From contig NZ_JACHCR010000022.1 in assembly GCF_014205845.1 (NCBI RefSeq), positions 62,001 to 126,000 on the forward strand: a stretch of DNA of 64,000 nucleotides. Direction: 5' to 3'. A program made the position numbers and the translations under genes. Below, piece by piece: positions 9,064-19,000 of this stretch (the stretch's first letter is position 1; each line of letters opens with the position of its first letter). Below the pieces are notes generated by a model. It saw only the letters and a list, made by a program, of their open reading frames with translations. It had not been told where the DNA came from and did no database searches. This DNA is from Mucilaginibacter cryoferens. GTDB taxonomy: Bacteria; Bacteroidota; Bacteroidia; Sphingobacteriales; Sphingobacteriaceae.

Positions 9064-10296
9064 CTAAGACTCTTCCAAGGGGCCTGGGGACATCCAATTT
9101 TTGCCATCAACAAAACGGGATATGAGCATAGCGGCAACTGTATCGCCAGTGGCATTTAACAGGGTAGCCATAGGGTCAACCAATGTGCCGATGATCATGG
9201 CGGGGGGCAGGGCCTCTGGAGGGAAACCGTATGCTGATATAAATAACAATTCGCCAATATAGCCGCCGTTGGGTATGCCGCCTTCAACGAGGCTTACCAA
9301 TACCGTGAGGGCAAGGGCCACCACAATGGTTTCTACATTATTAAAGCTTTTGCCAAACAGGGCAAACACCACAGCCATTTTTACTATAGATGATATACTT
9401 GAACCGTCCTTATGTAAAGTGCCTCCCAGTGGAATACTTACATTGGCGATAATATCCGAAATGCCCATTTTTTTAGCGGCATCCAGGTTAGCCGGAATGG
9501 TGGCGATGCTACTACAGGTACCCACAGCTGTTGCCGATGGAATAATGTTGTTTTTCCAATACCTTTTTACCGCGGTAACACCACCTGCTATAAAGGCATA
9601 CATGCTAAATATCACCACAAAATAAAATGCCCCAACACCATAATAAAGCGCCATTGAGCGTGCATAGCCACCAAATAATTGCGGCCCAAACACGCCAACC
9701 TGGTAAGCAAAATAAGCGCCCAGCCCAATTGGTCCAAGCTTCATGATAAGGATAAATATATTTTTAAACACCTCGTTGCTACTATGCAAAAAATCGGTAA
9801 ATGCCGCCCCTTTTTTGCCCGAACGTAAAGCTGCAAAGCCAACGATCACCGAAAATATGATCATCGCCATCATGCTCTTACGTGATAGTAGCTCATAAAA
9901 CTCGCTGGTGGTAAATAAATTGGTGAGCTGGTCGCCTAGCGGCTTTCTAACTATGGCTTCGGTAATTGGGCTGGCTACCAGGTGTTGGTGAATAGGGAAG
10001 ATCCAGATGGCGACGATGGTAACAATGGCAGCAACAAGTACGGTACCCACAAATACCAAAGAGGTTACACCTAACAGTTTTCCTAATTTGTTAGATGCAT
10101 CCAACCCGGCAATGGCCGACGCTATGGCAAAGAAAACCAGGGGAACAACAGCAGTGAATAACAGGTTTAGGAAAATATCGCCAATGGGTTTAATGATGTT
10201 TACCTTATCACCTAAAAATATACCGGCAATACTACCGGTTATAATGCCACCCATTAAATATATTATGCCTTTGTAATTGTTAAACCAGCTATTCAT
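9064..10296 (-). CDS. Dicarboxylate/amino acid:cation symporter (DAACS family)
   Basis: Inner-membrane symporter of 410 residues related to GltP/DctA. It imports glutamate, aspartate or C4-dicarboxylates with Na+ or H+. Seen are eight or so hydrophobic helices, the first re-entrant loop region with G-T-C-S-S-I-A-T-I-P in place of the usual serine-rich S-S-S-S-A-A-T-L-P, and the helix 7 / second hairpin segment I-P-L-G-G-T-L-H-K-D-G-S-S. The C-terminal N-A-T-G-D motif that binds cation and substrate is present. Substrate is not predictable. The TRIC-like gene follows 31 bp downstream on the same strand; the HD gene is divergent. Confidence 0.93.
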   Translation of the reverse strand: MNSWFNNYKGIIYLMGGIITGSIAGIFLGDKVNIIKPIGDIFLNLLFTAVVPLVFFAIASAIAGLDASNKLGKLLGVTSLVFVGTVLVAAIVTIVAIWIFPIHQHLVASPITEAIVRKPLGDQLTNLFTTSEFYELLSRKSMMAMIIFSVIVGFAALRSGKKGAAFTDFLHSSNEVFKNIFILIMKLGPIGLGAYFAYQVGVFGPQLFGGYARSMALYYGVGAFYFVVIFSMYAFIAGGVTAVKRYWKNNIIPSATAVGTCSSIATIPANLDAAKKMGISDIIANVSIPLGGTLHKDGSSISSIVKMAVVFALFGKSFNNVETIVVALALTVLVSLVEGGIPNGGYIGELLFISAYGFPPEALPPAMIIGTLVDPMATLLNATGDTVAAMLISRFVDGKNWMSPGPLEES

Positions 10297-10427
10297 TTAG
10301 CTAATATAGTTGTTTACACGTATACATCTGCATGCGGTTAGCATACGTGCTTTTGTTTTTGCCTGGGCGCATAACTTGCCGCTGCAATACCGCATTTTGT
10401 TATATTAGCAACCAATTTTATAACCAA

Positions 10428-11006
10428 ATGCAGATTGAAAAGGCCAGGGAATTTATACTGGATAAAATAAACCGTGAGCTCCCGGCGCATTTCCATTACC
10501 ATAGTGCAAACCATGCCGAAGATGTTTACACCGCGGCAAAAATGATTGCTGGTAAAGAGGGAATTAACGCTCATGAAACCGGATTGCTGCTCACTGCTGC
10601 CTCGTTTCACGATTCTGGTTTTGTGTGTGGGGAAGCAGATCACGAGATCAACTCCTGTAAAATAGCCCAGGAGCACCTTCCTGCTTTTGCTTACACGGCA
10701 GATGAAATAACAACCGTATGCGATATTATTATGGCTACAAAAATACCGCAAAACCCACATAATAAGCTGGGCGAAATTATTTGTGACGCCGATTTGGATT
10801 ATTTAGGCCGGAATGATTTTTTTATACTTAGTAAAAGGTTATTTTCGGAACTTGAAATTACCCACAACCTGCAAACGCAACAGGAATGGGATAAACAGCA
10901 GGTAAGTTTTCTAAAAAGCCACCGCTATTTTACCAAAACAGCCATAGCGTTAAGGGCGGCTGAAAAGGAAAAGCATCTGCAGGCAATAATTGAAAGACTA
11001 ATTTAA
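10428..11006 (+). CDS. HD-domain phosphohydrolase
   Basis: Predicted metal-dependent phosphohydrolase of 192 residues. The HD-domain ligands are visible: H-F-H-Y-H near residue 21-25, F-H-D-S-G-F with the His61-Asp62 doublet, and a distal Asp in C-D-A-D-L-D-Y (about 119-125). A longer frame begins at 10332, but its first 32 residues are unlike the family and the ATG at 10428 opens M-Q-I-E-K-A-R-E-F. Small stand-alone HD proteins of this type act on nucleotides or other phosphomonoesters; the substrate is unknown. The YitT gene follows after 10 bp, so the two are probably cotranscribed. Confidence 0.82.
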   Translation: MQIEKAREFILDKINRELPAHFHYHSANHAEDVYTAAKMIAGKEGINAHETGLLLTAASFHDSGFVCGEADHEINSCKIAQEHLPAFAYTADEITTVCDIIMATKIPQNPHNKLGEIICDADLDYLGRNDFFILSKRLFSELEITHNLQTQQEWDKQQVSFLKSHRYFTKTAIALRAAEKEKHLQAIIERLI

Positions 11007-11016
11007 AGTACCATAC

Positions 11017-11895
11017 ATGACTAAACCAAAGCATAGTTTATCTGAAATAATTAAGGATGTAGTAACCGTAATTATCGGGATCTTATTTTGCGGCTTTGCA
11101 CTTAAAGGCTTTTTAGTACCTAACAAGTTTTTTGATGGAGGGGTAACTGGTATCTCGTTGCTTATTCATGAGCTTTACCACATCAACATTGCTTTTGTTA
11201 TTGTTATAGCCAATATCCCGTTCATTATTATGGGGATGTTCCAGGTAAACAAAGCATTCGCCCTCAAAACTTTTGCCTGTGTAATTGCATTGGGAATTTG
11301 TTTGCACTTTGTGCCTTATCCCGTTATTACTTCCGATAAATTATTGGTATCCATCTTCGGCGGGGTATTTATGGGTTTAGGCGTTGGGCTTTCCATTCGT
11401 GGAGGATGCGCGTTGGATGGTATAGAAATTTTGGCGCTTTACACATTAAAACGCAGCGGCTTTACCATAAGCGAAATTATTTTAGGTATCAACATCATCA
11501 TTTTCCTGATCGCAGCCTTTGAGCTGGGATTGCCTACCGCCCTATATTCTATTTTAACTTATTACACAGCATCCCGCACCATCAGTTTTGTAATTGATGG
11601 TTTAGAAGAGTATACAGCTGTAAACATCATATCCGGCCAAAGCGAGATCATCAAAGAAAAACTGGTAATGGAACTTGGCCGTGGTATTACCATATACAAA
11701 GGCGAGCGTGGCTTTTTAAAAGAAAGCTTTGATGTGCACCAACCCGTTGATATCATTTTCACGGTAATAACCCGTTTCGAAGTTCGCCGCCTAAAAAACC
11801 TGGTTCACAGCATCGATCCCAAAGCCTTTGTGTTTACCAACAGCATCAAAGAAGCAGCAGGAGGGGTGCTGAAGAAACGTGTACGAGAGCATTAA
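11017..11895 (+). CDS. YitT family membrane protein (DUF2179 C-terminus)
   Basis: Protein of 292 residues with five or six hydrophobic segments in the first 190 residues (G-F-L-V-P-N-K-F-F-D-G-G-V-T-G-I-S is the YitT signature) and a soluble C-terminal DUF2179 domain (about 205-285). Family members are widespread inner-membrane proteins of unsettled function; transport has been proposed. It is coupled to the HD gene 10 bp upstream and is convergent with the cyclase operon. Confidence 0.88.
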   Translation: MTKPKHSLSEIIKDVVTVIIGILFCGFALKGFLVPNKFFDGGVTGISLLIHELYHINIAFVIVIANIPFIIMGMFQVNKAFALKTFACVIALGICLHFVPYPVITSDKLLVSIFGGVFMGLGVGLSIRGGCALDGIEILALYTLKRSGFTISEIILGINIIIFLIAAFELGLPTALYSILTYYTASRTISFVIDGLEEYTAVNIISGQSEIIKEKLVMELGRGITIYKGERGFLKESFDVHQPVDIIFTVITRFEVRRLKNLVHSIDPKAFVFTNSIKEAAGGVLKKRVREH

Positions 11896-11899
11896 TTTT

Positions 11900-12049
11900 A
11901 AGTTAGTATCAAGTAGTTAGTATTAAGATAGCTTCTGCGTTGTGCCGCTGATCTGTACCTATATACTTAATTACTATCAATTTTGGTCTTAAGCCTGGCT
12001 CTTCAAAAATCTTGATACTAACTACTTGATAATTGCGACTTGCTAATTA
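11900..12049. repeat. Inverted pair of TAGTATCAAG word repeats filling the gap
   Basis: Left arm 11908-11927 and right arm 12011-12030 match as inverted copies at 19 of 20 positions. The arms contain the words GTAGTTAGTATCAAG. The left arm begins a few bases after the YitT stop and the right end runs into the TAA stop of the cyclase gene. Similar words recur at 20818-21016 and 44533-44561. No gene is seen in this gap. Confidence 0.75.
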
Positions 12050-13090
12050 ACTCAATACTTCATAGATCTCTACTGGTTTCGCCTTGTTTTTAAGGCTTAC
12101 TTCGCCAATTTTTTTAAGCTCAAATGATTCTTTGGCCTTTTGATAAACTTCTTCGGTTACCACTATTTGGTTGGCCTGGGCTACGCCTTGCAAACGTTGG
12201 GCAAGGTTAACAGTATCGCCAATTACGGTGTAATCCAGGCGCTTTAATGTTGCCGAACCAATATTTCCCGAGATCATTTCGCCCGAGTTGATACCAATGG
12301 ATACATCGGGTTTAAATGTTTTATCGCCGTAAACTATGGCCTCGGTGCTGTGCATTTTTTCGCGCACGGCAAGGGCGGCATCAATAGCCCGGTCAAGGTG
12401 ATATTCGCCTCTGAATACAGCCATAATTGCGTCGCCCATAAATTTATCAATATGTCCGGTTTGGGCTATTATCTCCTGCACCATCATATCAAAAAGCTTA
12501 TTTATTAAACCTACCACAGTATTGGCCGGCACATGCTCAGATATGGCCGTAAAGCCGCATATATCAATAAACAGAACGGTGGCATCTACGGTTTCGTTAC
12601 TCAATAAGCTTGTTTCAAACTCCTTGTGCGTCATAAAGTTGAGCACATTCTCATCTACATACATTTTAAGGATGTTATTTTCCTTAATAGCCTGCATAGT
12701 TTTTTTTAACTCCTCAACATGTAGCAGTGTTTTTTCGATGGTGATATCCAGGTCGTCGAAGTTTACGGGCTTTACCACAAAGTCAAACGCGCCCCGGTTC
12801 ATAGCTGTACGTATGTTATCCATATCACTATACGCCGATACCATTACCGCTTTAACAATAGGGTTGGCTTCGGGTAGTTTGGTAAGCAAGGTAAGGCCGT
12901 CCATTTCGGGCATATTGATATCGCTCAATATCATATCAATATCCGGTTCTTCGGCAAGCCTGGTTAATGCTTCGTAACCGTTGTGGGCAAATACAAAATC
13001 GTATACTTTTTCACGTATCTTTTTCCTGAATTTTTGTTTTATCAAAAGCTCCAGGTCTAACTCATCATCAACCACCAGTATTTTGGCCAT
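12047..13090 (-). CDS. Response regulator fused to class III adenylate cyclase
   Basis: Cytoplasmic signalling protein of 347 residues. Residues 1-120 are a receiver domain with acidic pocket Asp8/Asp9, phospho-acceptor Asp57 in L-S-D-I-N-M-P, Ser85 and Lys107. A short linker (about 121-165) leads to a class III nucleotide cyclase domain (about 170-347). Metal-binding Asp176 (F-I-D-I-C-G-F-T) and Asp220 (F-M-G-D-A) are present, as are Asn295 and Arg299 in V-N-L-A-Q-R-L for the transition state. The substrate-specifying pair is Lys216 and Thr288, the combination found in soluble-adenylyl-cyclase-like enzymes, which predicts ATP as substrate and cAMP as product. It overlaps the upstream regulator gene by one base, so phosphorylation by the upstream kinase probably controls cAMP synthesis. 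Confidence 0.93.
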   Translation of the reverse strand: MAKILVVDDELDLELLIKQKFRKKIREKVYDFVFAHNGYEALTRLAEEPDIDMILSDINMPEMDGLTLLTKLPEANPIVKAVMVSAYSDMDNIRTAMNRGAFDFVVKPVNFDDLDITIEKTLLHVEELKKTMQAIKENNILKMYVDENVLNFMTHKEFETSLLSNETVDATVLFIDICGFTAISEHVPANTVVGLINKLFDMMVQEIIAQTGHIDKFMGDAIMAVFRGEYHLDRAIDAALAVREKMHSTEAIVYGDKTFKPDVSIGINSGEMISGNIGSATLKRLDYTVIGDTVNLAQRLQGVAQANQIVVTEEVYQKAKESFELKKIGEVSLKNKAKPVEIYEVLS

Positions 13091-13467
13091 TATTGTTCTA
13101 TGTGTTTTAGTTTTTCTTTTAAATTATTAAAATCAAGCGGCTTGGTTAAAAAGTCATTGGCGCCCAACTCCATCGATTTTTGATAGTTTTCATCATCGCC
13201 GTAGGCGGTTATCATCATAACTACGGGTGGTGGTTTTTCGTAAGTATGTCTTATTTTATCAAGTAATTCTAAACCGCTCATGCCTGGCATGTTGATATCT
13301 GATAGTATCAATATCACTTCAGAATGATTTACCGATAGAAAAGTCATCGCTTCTTCGCCCGATTGCGCGAAGTTAAATTCTATTTCGCCGCTTTTTATTT
13401 CCTTGCGGAAGCGTTGTAGAAACAGCGGTTGTACGTCGGCTTCATCATCAACAACAAGTATCTTCAT
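13090..13467 (-). CDS. Single-domain response regulator
   Basis: A receiver domain alone, 125 residues, with Asp7/Asp8, phospho-acceptor Asp57 (L-S-D-I-N-M-P), Thr87 and Lys109 all in place. There is no output domain. Its stop overlaps the start codon of the receiver-cyclase gene by one base and the histidine kinase lies 81 bp upstream. A likely role is a phosphate relay or sink between the kinase and the cyclase, or control of a partner protein by binding (inference). Confidence 0.92.
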   Translation of the reverse strand: MKILVVDDEADVQPLFLQRFRKEIKSGEIEFNFAQSGEEAMTFLSVNHSEVILILSDINMPGMSGLELLDKIRHTYEKPPPVVMMITAYGDDENYQKSMELGANDFLTKPLDFNNLKEKLKHIEQ

Positions 13468-13548
13468 AGTATTAATATCGTGTCAAATTTAAGTTTTGTA
13501 TTGGTTTGTACAGGTAGGCAAAGCACAATTGTTGCCGGTTTGTTGCTT

Positions 13549-14937
13549 TTAACTGGCTTTTATATCTGGAATGGTGATAATAAACCTGGCAAACTCGCCT
13601 TCGGCGGTCTCTACCTTCAGTTCGCCGCCATGGCCTTTGGTGATGATATCATAACTCATAGATAAGCCTAGCCCGGTGCCCTGGCCCGTAGGTTTGGTAG
13701 TAAAAAATGGCTGGTATATTTTATCTAATACCTTTTGCGGAATGCCGGTGCCATTATCGCTCACTGTAATTTCAACCGCGCTTGCGCCGGCCAGGTTTGT
13801 TACTTTTTTGGTAACAACGGTAACCGTAGGCTCATAACCTGTAATATTGAGTTTTTTCTTTTCGGCAACAGCATAAAATGAGTTATTGAAAAGGTTTAAC
13901 AATACCCTACCCAAATCCTGCGGAATGGCTTCAATTTTGCCCAGGTTTTCGTCGAAACTGGTTTTCATACTGGCATTAAACATTTTGTCTTTAGCTCTAA
14001 GGCCGTGATAGCTCAGGCGCAGGTATTCATCGGCAAGGGCGTTTACATCGGTAGGTTCTTTTTTACCTGTGGTGGTGCGCGAGTGCTGCAGCATCCCTTT
14101 TACAATAGAATCGGCACGCTTGCCATGCTGATTTATTTTGGTGAGATTTTGAGTAATGTCGTTAATAATTTCATCAGCCTCCTGCTTAACATCATCGGGC
14201 AGTTTGCTAAATATTTCGTCTTTAAGCTCATCCAGTAATTCGATACTTACTTCACTAAAGTTGTTTACAAAATTGAGCGGGTTTTGAATTTCGTGAGCTA
14301 TACCTGCCGTTAGTTCTCCTAACGAGGCCATTTTTTCTTGCTGTACCAACTGCGCCTGGGTACTTTTTAGTTCGTTTAGCGCAAAGGTAAGCTCTTCTTT
14401 TTGTTTGGTTAACTCGGCAGTACGCTGTTTTACCTCGCCTTCAAGGTTAATTTTCATAGCGGCCATCATGCGGTTTTGCTCTTGCTCCATTTCGCGCTTC
14501 TTGCGTTCCATAGCGAGAGCCTTACTTTGCTTGTTATTGGTATACCACATAGCCCCAAACCATAAAACCCCAAAAACTTTGGCACTATCAAAAAAGCTGT
14601 CATGAGCCTCGTAAAAGGTATTAATATAGAAATCAAAAAAATCTGATACAAAGGCAATACAGGTGTAAGGTAGTACCGAGTTTGCAATGTTGCGGTTTGT
14701 TTTAAACTCTTCTACATAATAAGGCAAAGCAAGCAACCCAAATACCAACAGGTGGCTGCACCAAAGAAAAATACGGTAATGATCGAAACTAACAGTAAGG
14801 CAAAACAAGGCAATAGCAGCGTACAGTGCCCATAAAAGGTATTGCGATAGTTGCGGCCGTTGCTGCCCGTCGGCCTTTAGCGTTTTACGGTATTGGGTTA
14901 CTAAAAATAGTGCTATAAGAGGTTCGGTAAAAGTCAT
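13549..14937 (-). CDS. Membrane-bound sensor histidine kinase
   Basis: Kinase of 462 residues. The first 135 residues hold about four hydrophobic helices with almost no periplasmic loop, so it probably senses something within the membrane or cytoplasm. A coiled coil (about 140-205) leads to the dimerisation/phospho-acceptor region with His215 in G-I-A-H-E-I-Q-N-P, then an ATPase domain with N-box Asn351/Asn352, G1 box D-N-G-T-G-I (from Asp394) and G2 box G-Q-G-T-G-L-G-L. The signal is unknown. It heads an operon with the two response regulators downstream. Confidence 0.93.
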   Translation of the reverse strand: MTFTEPLIALFLVTQYRKTLKADGQQRPQLSQYLLWALYAAIALFCLTVSFDHYRIFLWCSHLLVFGLLALPYYVEEFKTNRNIANSVLPYTCIAFVSDFFDFYINTFYEAHDSFFDSAKVFGVLWFGAMWYTNNKQSKALAMERKKREMEQEQNRMMAAMKINLEGEVKQRTAELTKQKEELTFALNELKSTQAQLVQQEKMASLGELTAGIAHEIQNPLNFVNNFSEVSIELLDELKDEIFSKLPDDVKQEADEIINDITQNLTKINQHGKRADSIVKGMLQHSRTTTGKKEPTDVNALADEYLRLSYHGLRAKDKMFNASMKTSFDENLGKIEAIPQDLGRVLLNLFNNSFYAVAEKKKLNITGYEPTVTVVTKKVTNLAGASAVEITVSDNGTGIPQKVLDKIYQPFFTTKPTGQGTGLGLSMSYDIITKGHGGELKVETAEGEFARFIITIPDIKAS

Positions 14938-15055
14938 ATCAACGGGTTATTGCCTGGCGTAATTATAAATGTTAAAAGCAAACAATTTAAAACTAATATT
15001 TTTATCGCACTAATTCAATTTATATAGATACATGGATGGTTAAAATACCTATCTG

Positions 15056-15931
15056 TTACATAATAAGGCAGCTTTTTTTATAAGCGCCGGGTGTTTGCCC
15101 CGTTATATTTTTAAAAATACGCGAAAAATAGGATAGGGTTTCAAAGCCGGTTTCGGCAGCAATATCATAAAAGGGCAGGTTGGTAGTGGTAAGTAGCAGT
15201 TGCGCCCGTTCAATGCGTTTTGACTGGATATAGGTTAACGGTCGTTCGCCGGTATTTTCAAAAAACAGGCGCGAAAAGTAATCAGCATTATGATTGGCAC
15301 GTTTGGCGAGTTGGGTAACAGTAATGTTTTGGTGCAAATTGGTTTGTATGTAATTGATAGCATCAGATATTTTGGAGTGGATGATGCTTTTATCTTCCAA
15401 TAAAAATAATTCCGGCGTTAAAAACATCGATACCAATTGCAACAGTAAGCCATAAGTTTCCATATAAGCCGAAGCCTGCATTAGCTGGTTCATATCTTCA
15501 TAGTTTTTTAACACCGGCCGTTTCTCATAAACTTTTGGATTGTAGGATATGTGCAAACTCCTGTTGGGATTTAAAAACAGTAATCGCTTAAAACAATTAA
15601 TGGCATCGGTGGTAGCTTTTATCTTAAATATCTTCCGGTTTGATGAAAATAAGGATGCTCCATCCAGCGATTCTTCTGCAAAAGAGATATAGTATTGACT
15701 TAAGTAGCTATCGCAATAATAATTGCACGTAGTAAAACTGGGGATGAGGTATAAATGGTCAACCTCTAATTTAACGGCGCTATCGGTATTATATAGCTTT
15801 CCTTCGCCGCTATCAATGTAATAAAGCCGGTAAAAAGTGCTGGTCACGTTTTTATAGTTCCAGTTTTTGTTCAGCTGCACATAGTCGGTATTGAGCAGGA
15901 TGAAGGTTGATCGCAAAAGGCTTCTGTTCAT
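15056..15931 (-). CDS. AraC-family transcriptional regulator
   Basis: Regulator of 291 residues. The first 170 residues form a sensor part resembling a cupin-like ligand-binding domain (I-D-S-G-E-G-K-L-Y near residue 35), and the last 105 hold two helix-turn-helix units typical of AraC proteins (V-T-Q-L-A-K-R-A-N-H-N-A-D-Y-F-S-R, then I-A-A-E-T-G-F-E-T-L-S-Y-F-S-R-I-F-K). It is transcribed away from the DUF1549/DUF1553 gene with 147 bp between the starts, so it likely controls that operon and perhaps itself (inference from position). The inducer is probably a sugar. Confidence 0.9.
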   Translation of the reverse strand: MNRSLLRSTFILLNTDYVQLNKNWNYKNVTSTFYRLYYIDSGEGKLYNTDSAVKLEVDHLYLIPSFTTCNYYCDSYLSQYYISFAEESLDGASLFSSNRKIFKIKATTDAINCFKRLLFLNPNRSLHISYNPKVYEKRPVLKNYEDMNQLMQASAYMETYGLLLQLVSMFLTPELFLLEDKSIIHSKISDAINYIQTNLHQNITVTQLAKRANHNADYFSRLFFENTGERPLTYIQSKRIERAQLLLTTTNLPFYDIAAETGFETLSYFSRIFKNITGQTPGAYKKSCLIM

Positions 15932-16078
15932 TGGTATGGATAAAGCTAATGTAACAAAATTTATAGATCAGTTATTGAAAAAAGTAGGATTTGTGCTAAT
16001 AGATGTTGTGTTTGTGGAATTTTAATAAGATGAAGTCAAGTAGATTTATAATAATTATAAAACCGGATATACTTTATT

Positions 16079-19000
16079 ATGCTGAGGTCTTTTTTGGTAA
16101 TGCTTAGTGCCGTAACGGTAACGGGCAGTGGCTTATTTTTTTCGTCGTCGGCTGTTGATCTGCCCGCCGATGTGCAGAAGGCGTACAATGCCCTCCCGCC
16201 AACTGTCGACTATAATATTGACGTAAAGCCCATATTATCAAACAAATGCTTTGCCTGCCATGGTCCCGATAAAAATAAACAGAAGGCCGGGTTAAGGCTG
16301 GATATAGCAGCAAATGCTTTTGCCGACATTCCGGATGATATCGGTGTTGTGGCCATAAAACCCGGCGATCTGCAACATAGCGAGGTTGTTAAGCGCATTT
16401 TATCTACCGATTCTACTTACCTGATGCCTGCGCCCGAATCGCACCATACACTTTCTGCTTACGAGAAAGCAGTAATTATTAAATGGATAAAAGATGGGGC
16501 GGTGTATAAACCGCATTGGGCTTTTGTGAAACCGGTAAAGGCCGTCGTGCCGGCGGTTGATGGCGTAGTGAATAATCCCATCGATAATTTTGTGCTCGCT
16601 AAACTTAAAAAGGAAAACCTGCAGCCATCTAAGGAAGCTGATAAGGAACTGCTGTTGCGCCGGCTCTCGCTCGATTTAACCGGCTTGCCGCCAACCTTGA
16701 AGGAGATTGATGACTATTTAAAAGACAACTCGCCCAACGCCTATGAAAAACAGGTAGACCGATTGTTGGCTTCGCCACATTATGGCGAAAAAATGGCCGT
16801 AGATTGGCTGGACGCCGCCCGCTTTGCCGATTCGCATGGGTATACGGTAGATAGGATCAGGGATATGTCGCCTTACCGCGATTGGGTAATTAATGCATTC
16901 AACAGCAATTTTAGCTACGATAAATTTATCCAGTGGCAGCTGGCCGGCGATCTGATGCCGCACCCCACAAAGGATATGATCATCGCTACGGCATTTAACC
17001 GCAACCATCAGCAAAATATGGAGGGTGGTGTAATAGAGGAAGAATACCAAACCGAGTACGTGATAGACCGTACCAACACCTTTGGCAGCGCTGTACTGGG
17101 GATGACGGTGGGCTGTGCCAAGTGCCATGACCATAAATTCGACCCGATATCGCAAAAAAATTATTACCAGCTGTTCAGTTTTTTTAATAATGTAAAGGAG
17201 GCCGGGCAAATCTCCTGGGATGATGCCCTGCCTACGCCAACCTTAATGCTGCCAACGCAACAAAAAGAAAAAATACTACAGTTTATTAACAACAACATCG
17301 CGCAGCAGCAAAATACCATTGCCCAAACGCAAAGTAAAGTCGCTATTGGTTTTGATAAATGGCTTGCCGATGGTGAGTATAAAAAACTTGCTGGCCAAAA
17401 CTTACCGCAGAATGGTTTGCAGGCCTACTACAACTTTGATAAGGGTACCCTTGCGAATATCGTAAACCCTAAAGACGTTGGCACAATGAAACGCGAAGGG
17501 GGCCAGCCCGGCGATGCAGCGGTATTTGAGCCAAAGGGCGATGGCAAAGCATTGGCCTTAAACGGCGATACCTGGTTGGATTTAAATCAGATTGGGGTGT
17601 TTCGCAAATCGCAGCCTTTTAGTATCGGTATTTGGGTAAATATTCCTAAACAATTAAGCGAAGGTGTTATTTTTCACAAAGGTAATTCAGAGCGGTTGTA
17701 TAACTTCAGGGGATATCATTTATACCTCAAAAACAACAAGCTGGAGTTAAATATGGCCCATACTGGTCCGTCAAATGCCATTACCCGGGTTACCGTTGAT
17801 GACGTGCCCCGCGATAAATGGATTCAGCTTACTGCAACTTATGACGGATCATCAATGGCAGATGGTTTTAAGTTGTATATGGATGGTAACGAACTGACGA
17901 TGGAAACCACCATGGATCAGCTTACTAAAGATATTTTATTTGTGGGTGGCGGTACCCAGCCCGGTTTACAGGTAGGTGCATGGGAGCGCGGGCGAGGTTT
18001 TAAAGATGGCAAAGTAGATGACATTACTGTTTATAACCGTACGCTTACTGCATTTGAAGTTAAAGCGCTTGCACAGAAAGATAATTGGGACAAAATTGCG
18101 GGTAAAAGCAAGGAGGGGCTTACTGCGGATGATATGGATAAGTTAAAAACTTATTACCTGACTGCCGTTGATCCCGCCATGCTTGCCGAAGCACAAAAGC
18201 TTACGGCCTTGAGAACTACGCTGTCCGATTCGACAGAAAATATTGCGGAGCTGATGGTAATGCAGGAAATGGCTAAGCCTAAAAACTCCTACCTGCTTAA
18301 TAGAGGCAATTATGATATGCCCGGCGAACAGGTTTTTCCAAACACGCCCGAGGCTATATTACCTTTCCCGGCCAATCTGCCTAAAAACCGTTATGGCCTG
18401 GCGCAGTGGGCAACCAGCGCCGATAACCCATTGGTGGCAAGGGTGGCTGTTAACCGTTTATGGCAAAACTTTTTTGGCACCGGCCTGGTAAAAACAAGTG
18501 AAGATTTTGGCAACCAAGGCGAAATGCCAAGTCATCTCGAATTGCTCGATTGGCTGGCTACAACTTTTGTAGAACAAGGCTGGGATATGAAGGCGTTAAA
18601 TAAACTCATTGTGATGTCGGCCACCTACCGCCAGGATTCGCGTCCAACTAAAGAGGCCGCCGAAAAAGACCCCGAGAATCGTTTCCTGTCGCACGGGCCG
18701 GCGTACCGGATGCCGGCAGAGATGATTCGCGATAATGCTTTATTTGCCAGCGGGTTGTTAAATACCCAGATTGGGGGCAAAAGCATAAAGGCCTATCAGC
18801 CAGCCGGTTTGTGGGAAATTAACAATACCACTTATGTGCCTGATACCGGCAGCGCCGTTTACAGGCGCAGTTTATATGTAATTATCAAACGATCGGTACC
18901 TAACCCTACGCTTGCCACTTTTGATGCGCCGTCGCGCAGCTATTGCATCATCCGCCGGCAAAAAACCAATACGCCGTTACAGGCATTAGTCACCCTTAAC

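Noticed and set aside
9033..9155. N-terminal extension of the TRIC-like gene
   Set aside because: It overlaps the symporter gene and is unlike the family; the ATG at 9032 fits better.
15932..16078. Possible -7/-33 promoter between the AraC gene and the DUF1549 gene
   Set aside because: TAGATTTA is near the consensus but no TTG is at a fitting distance.
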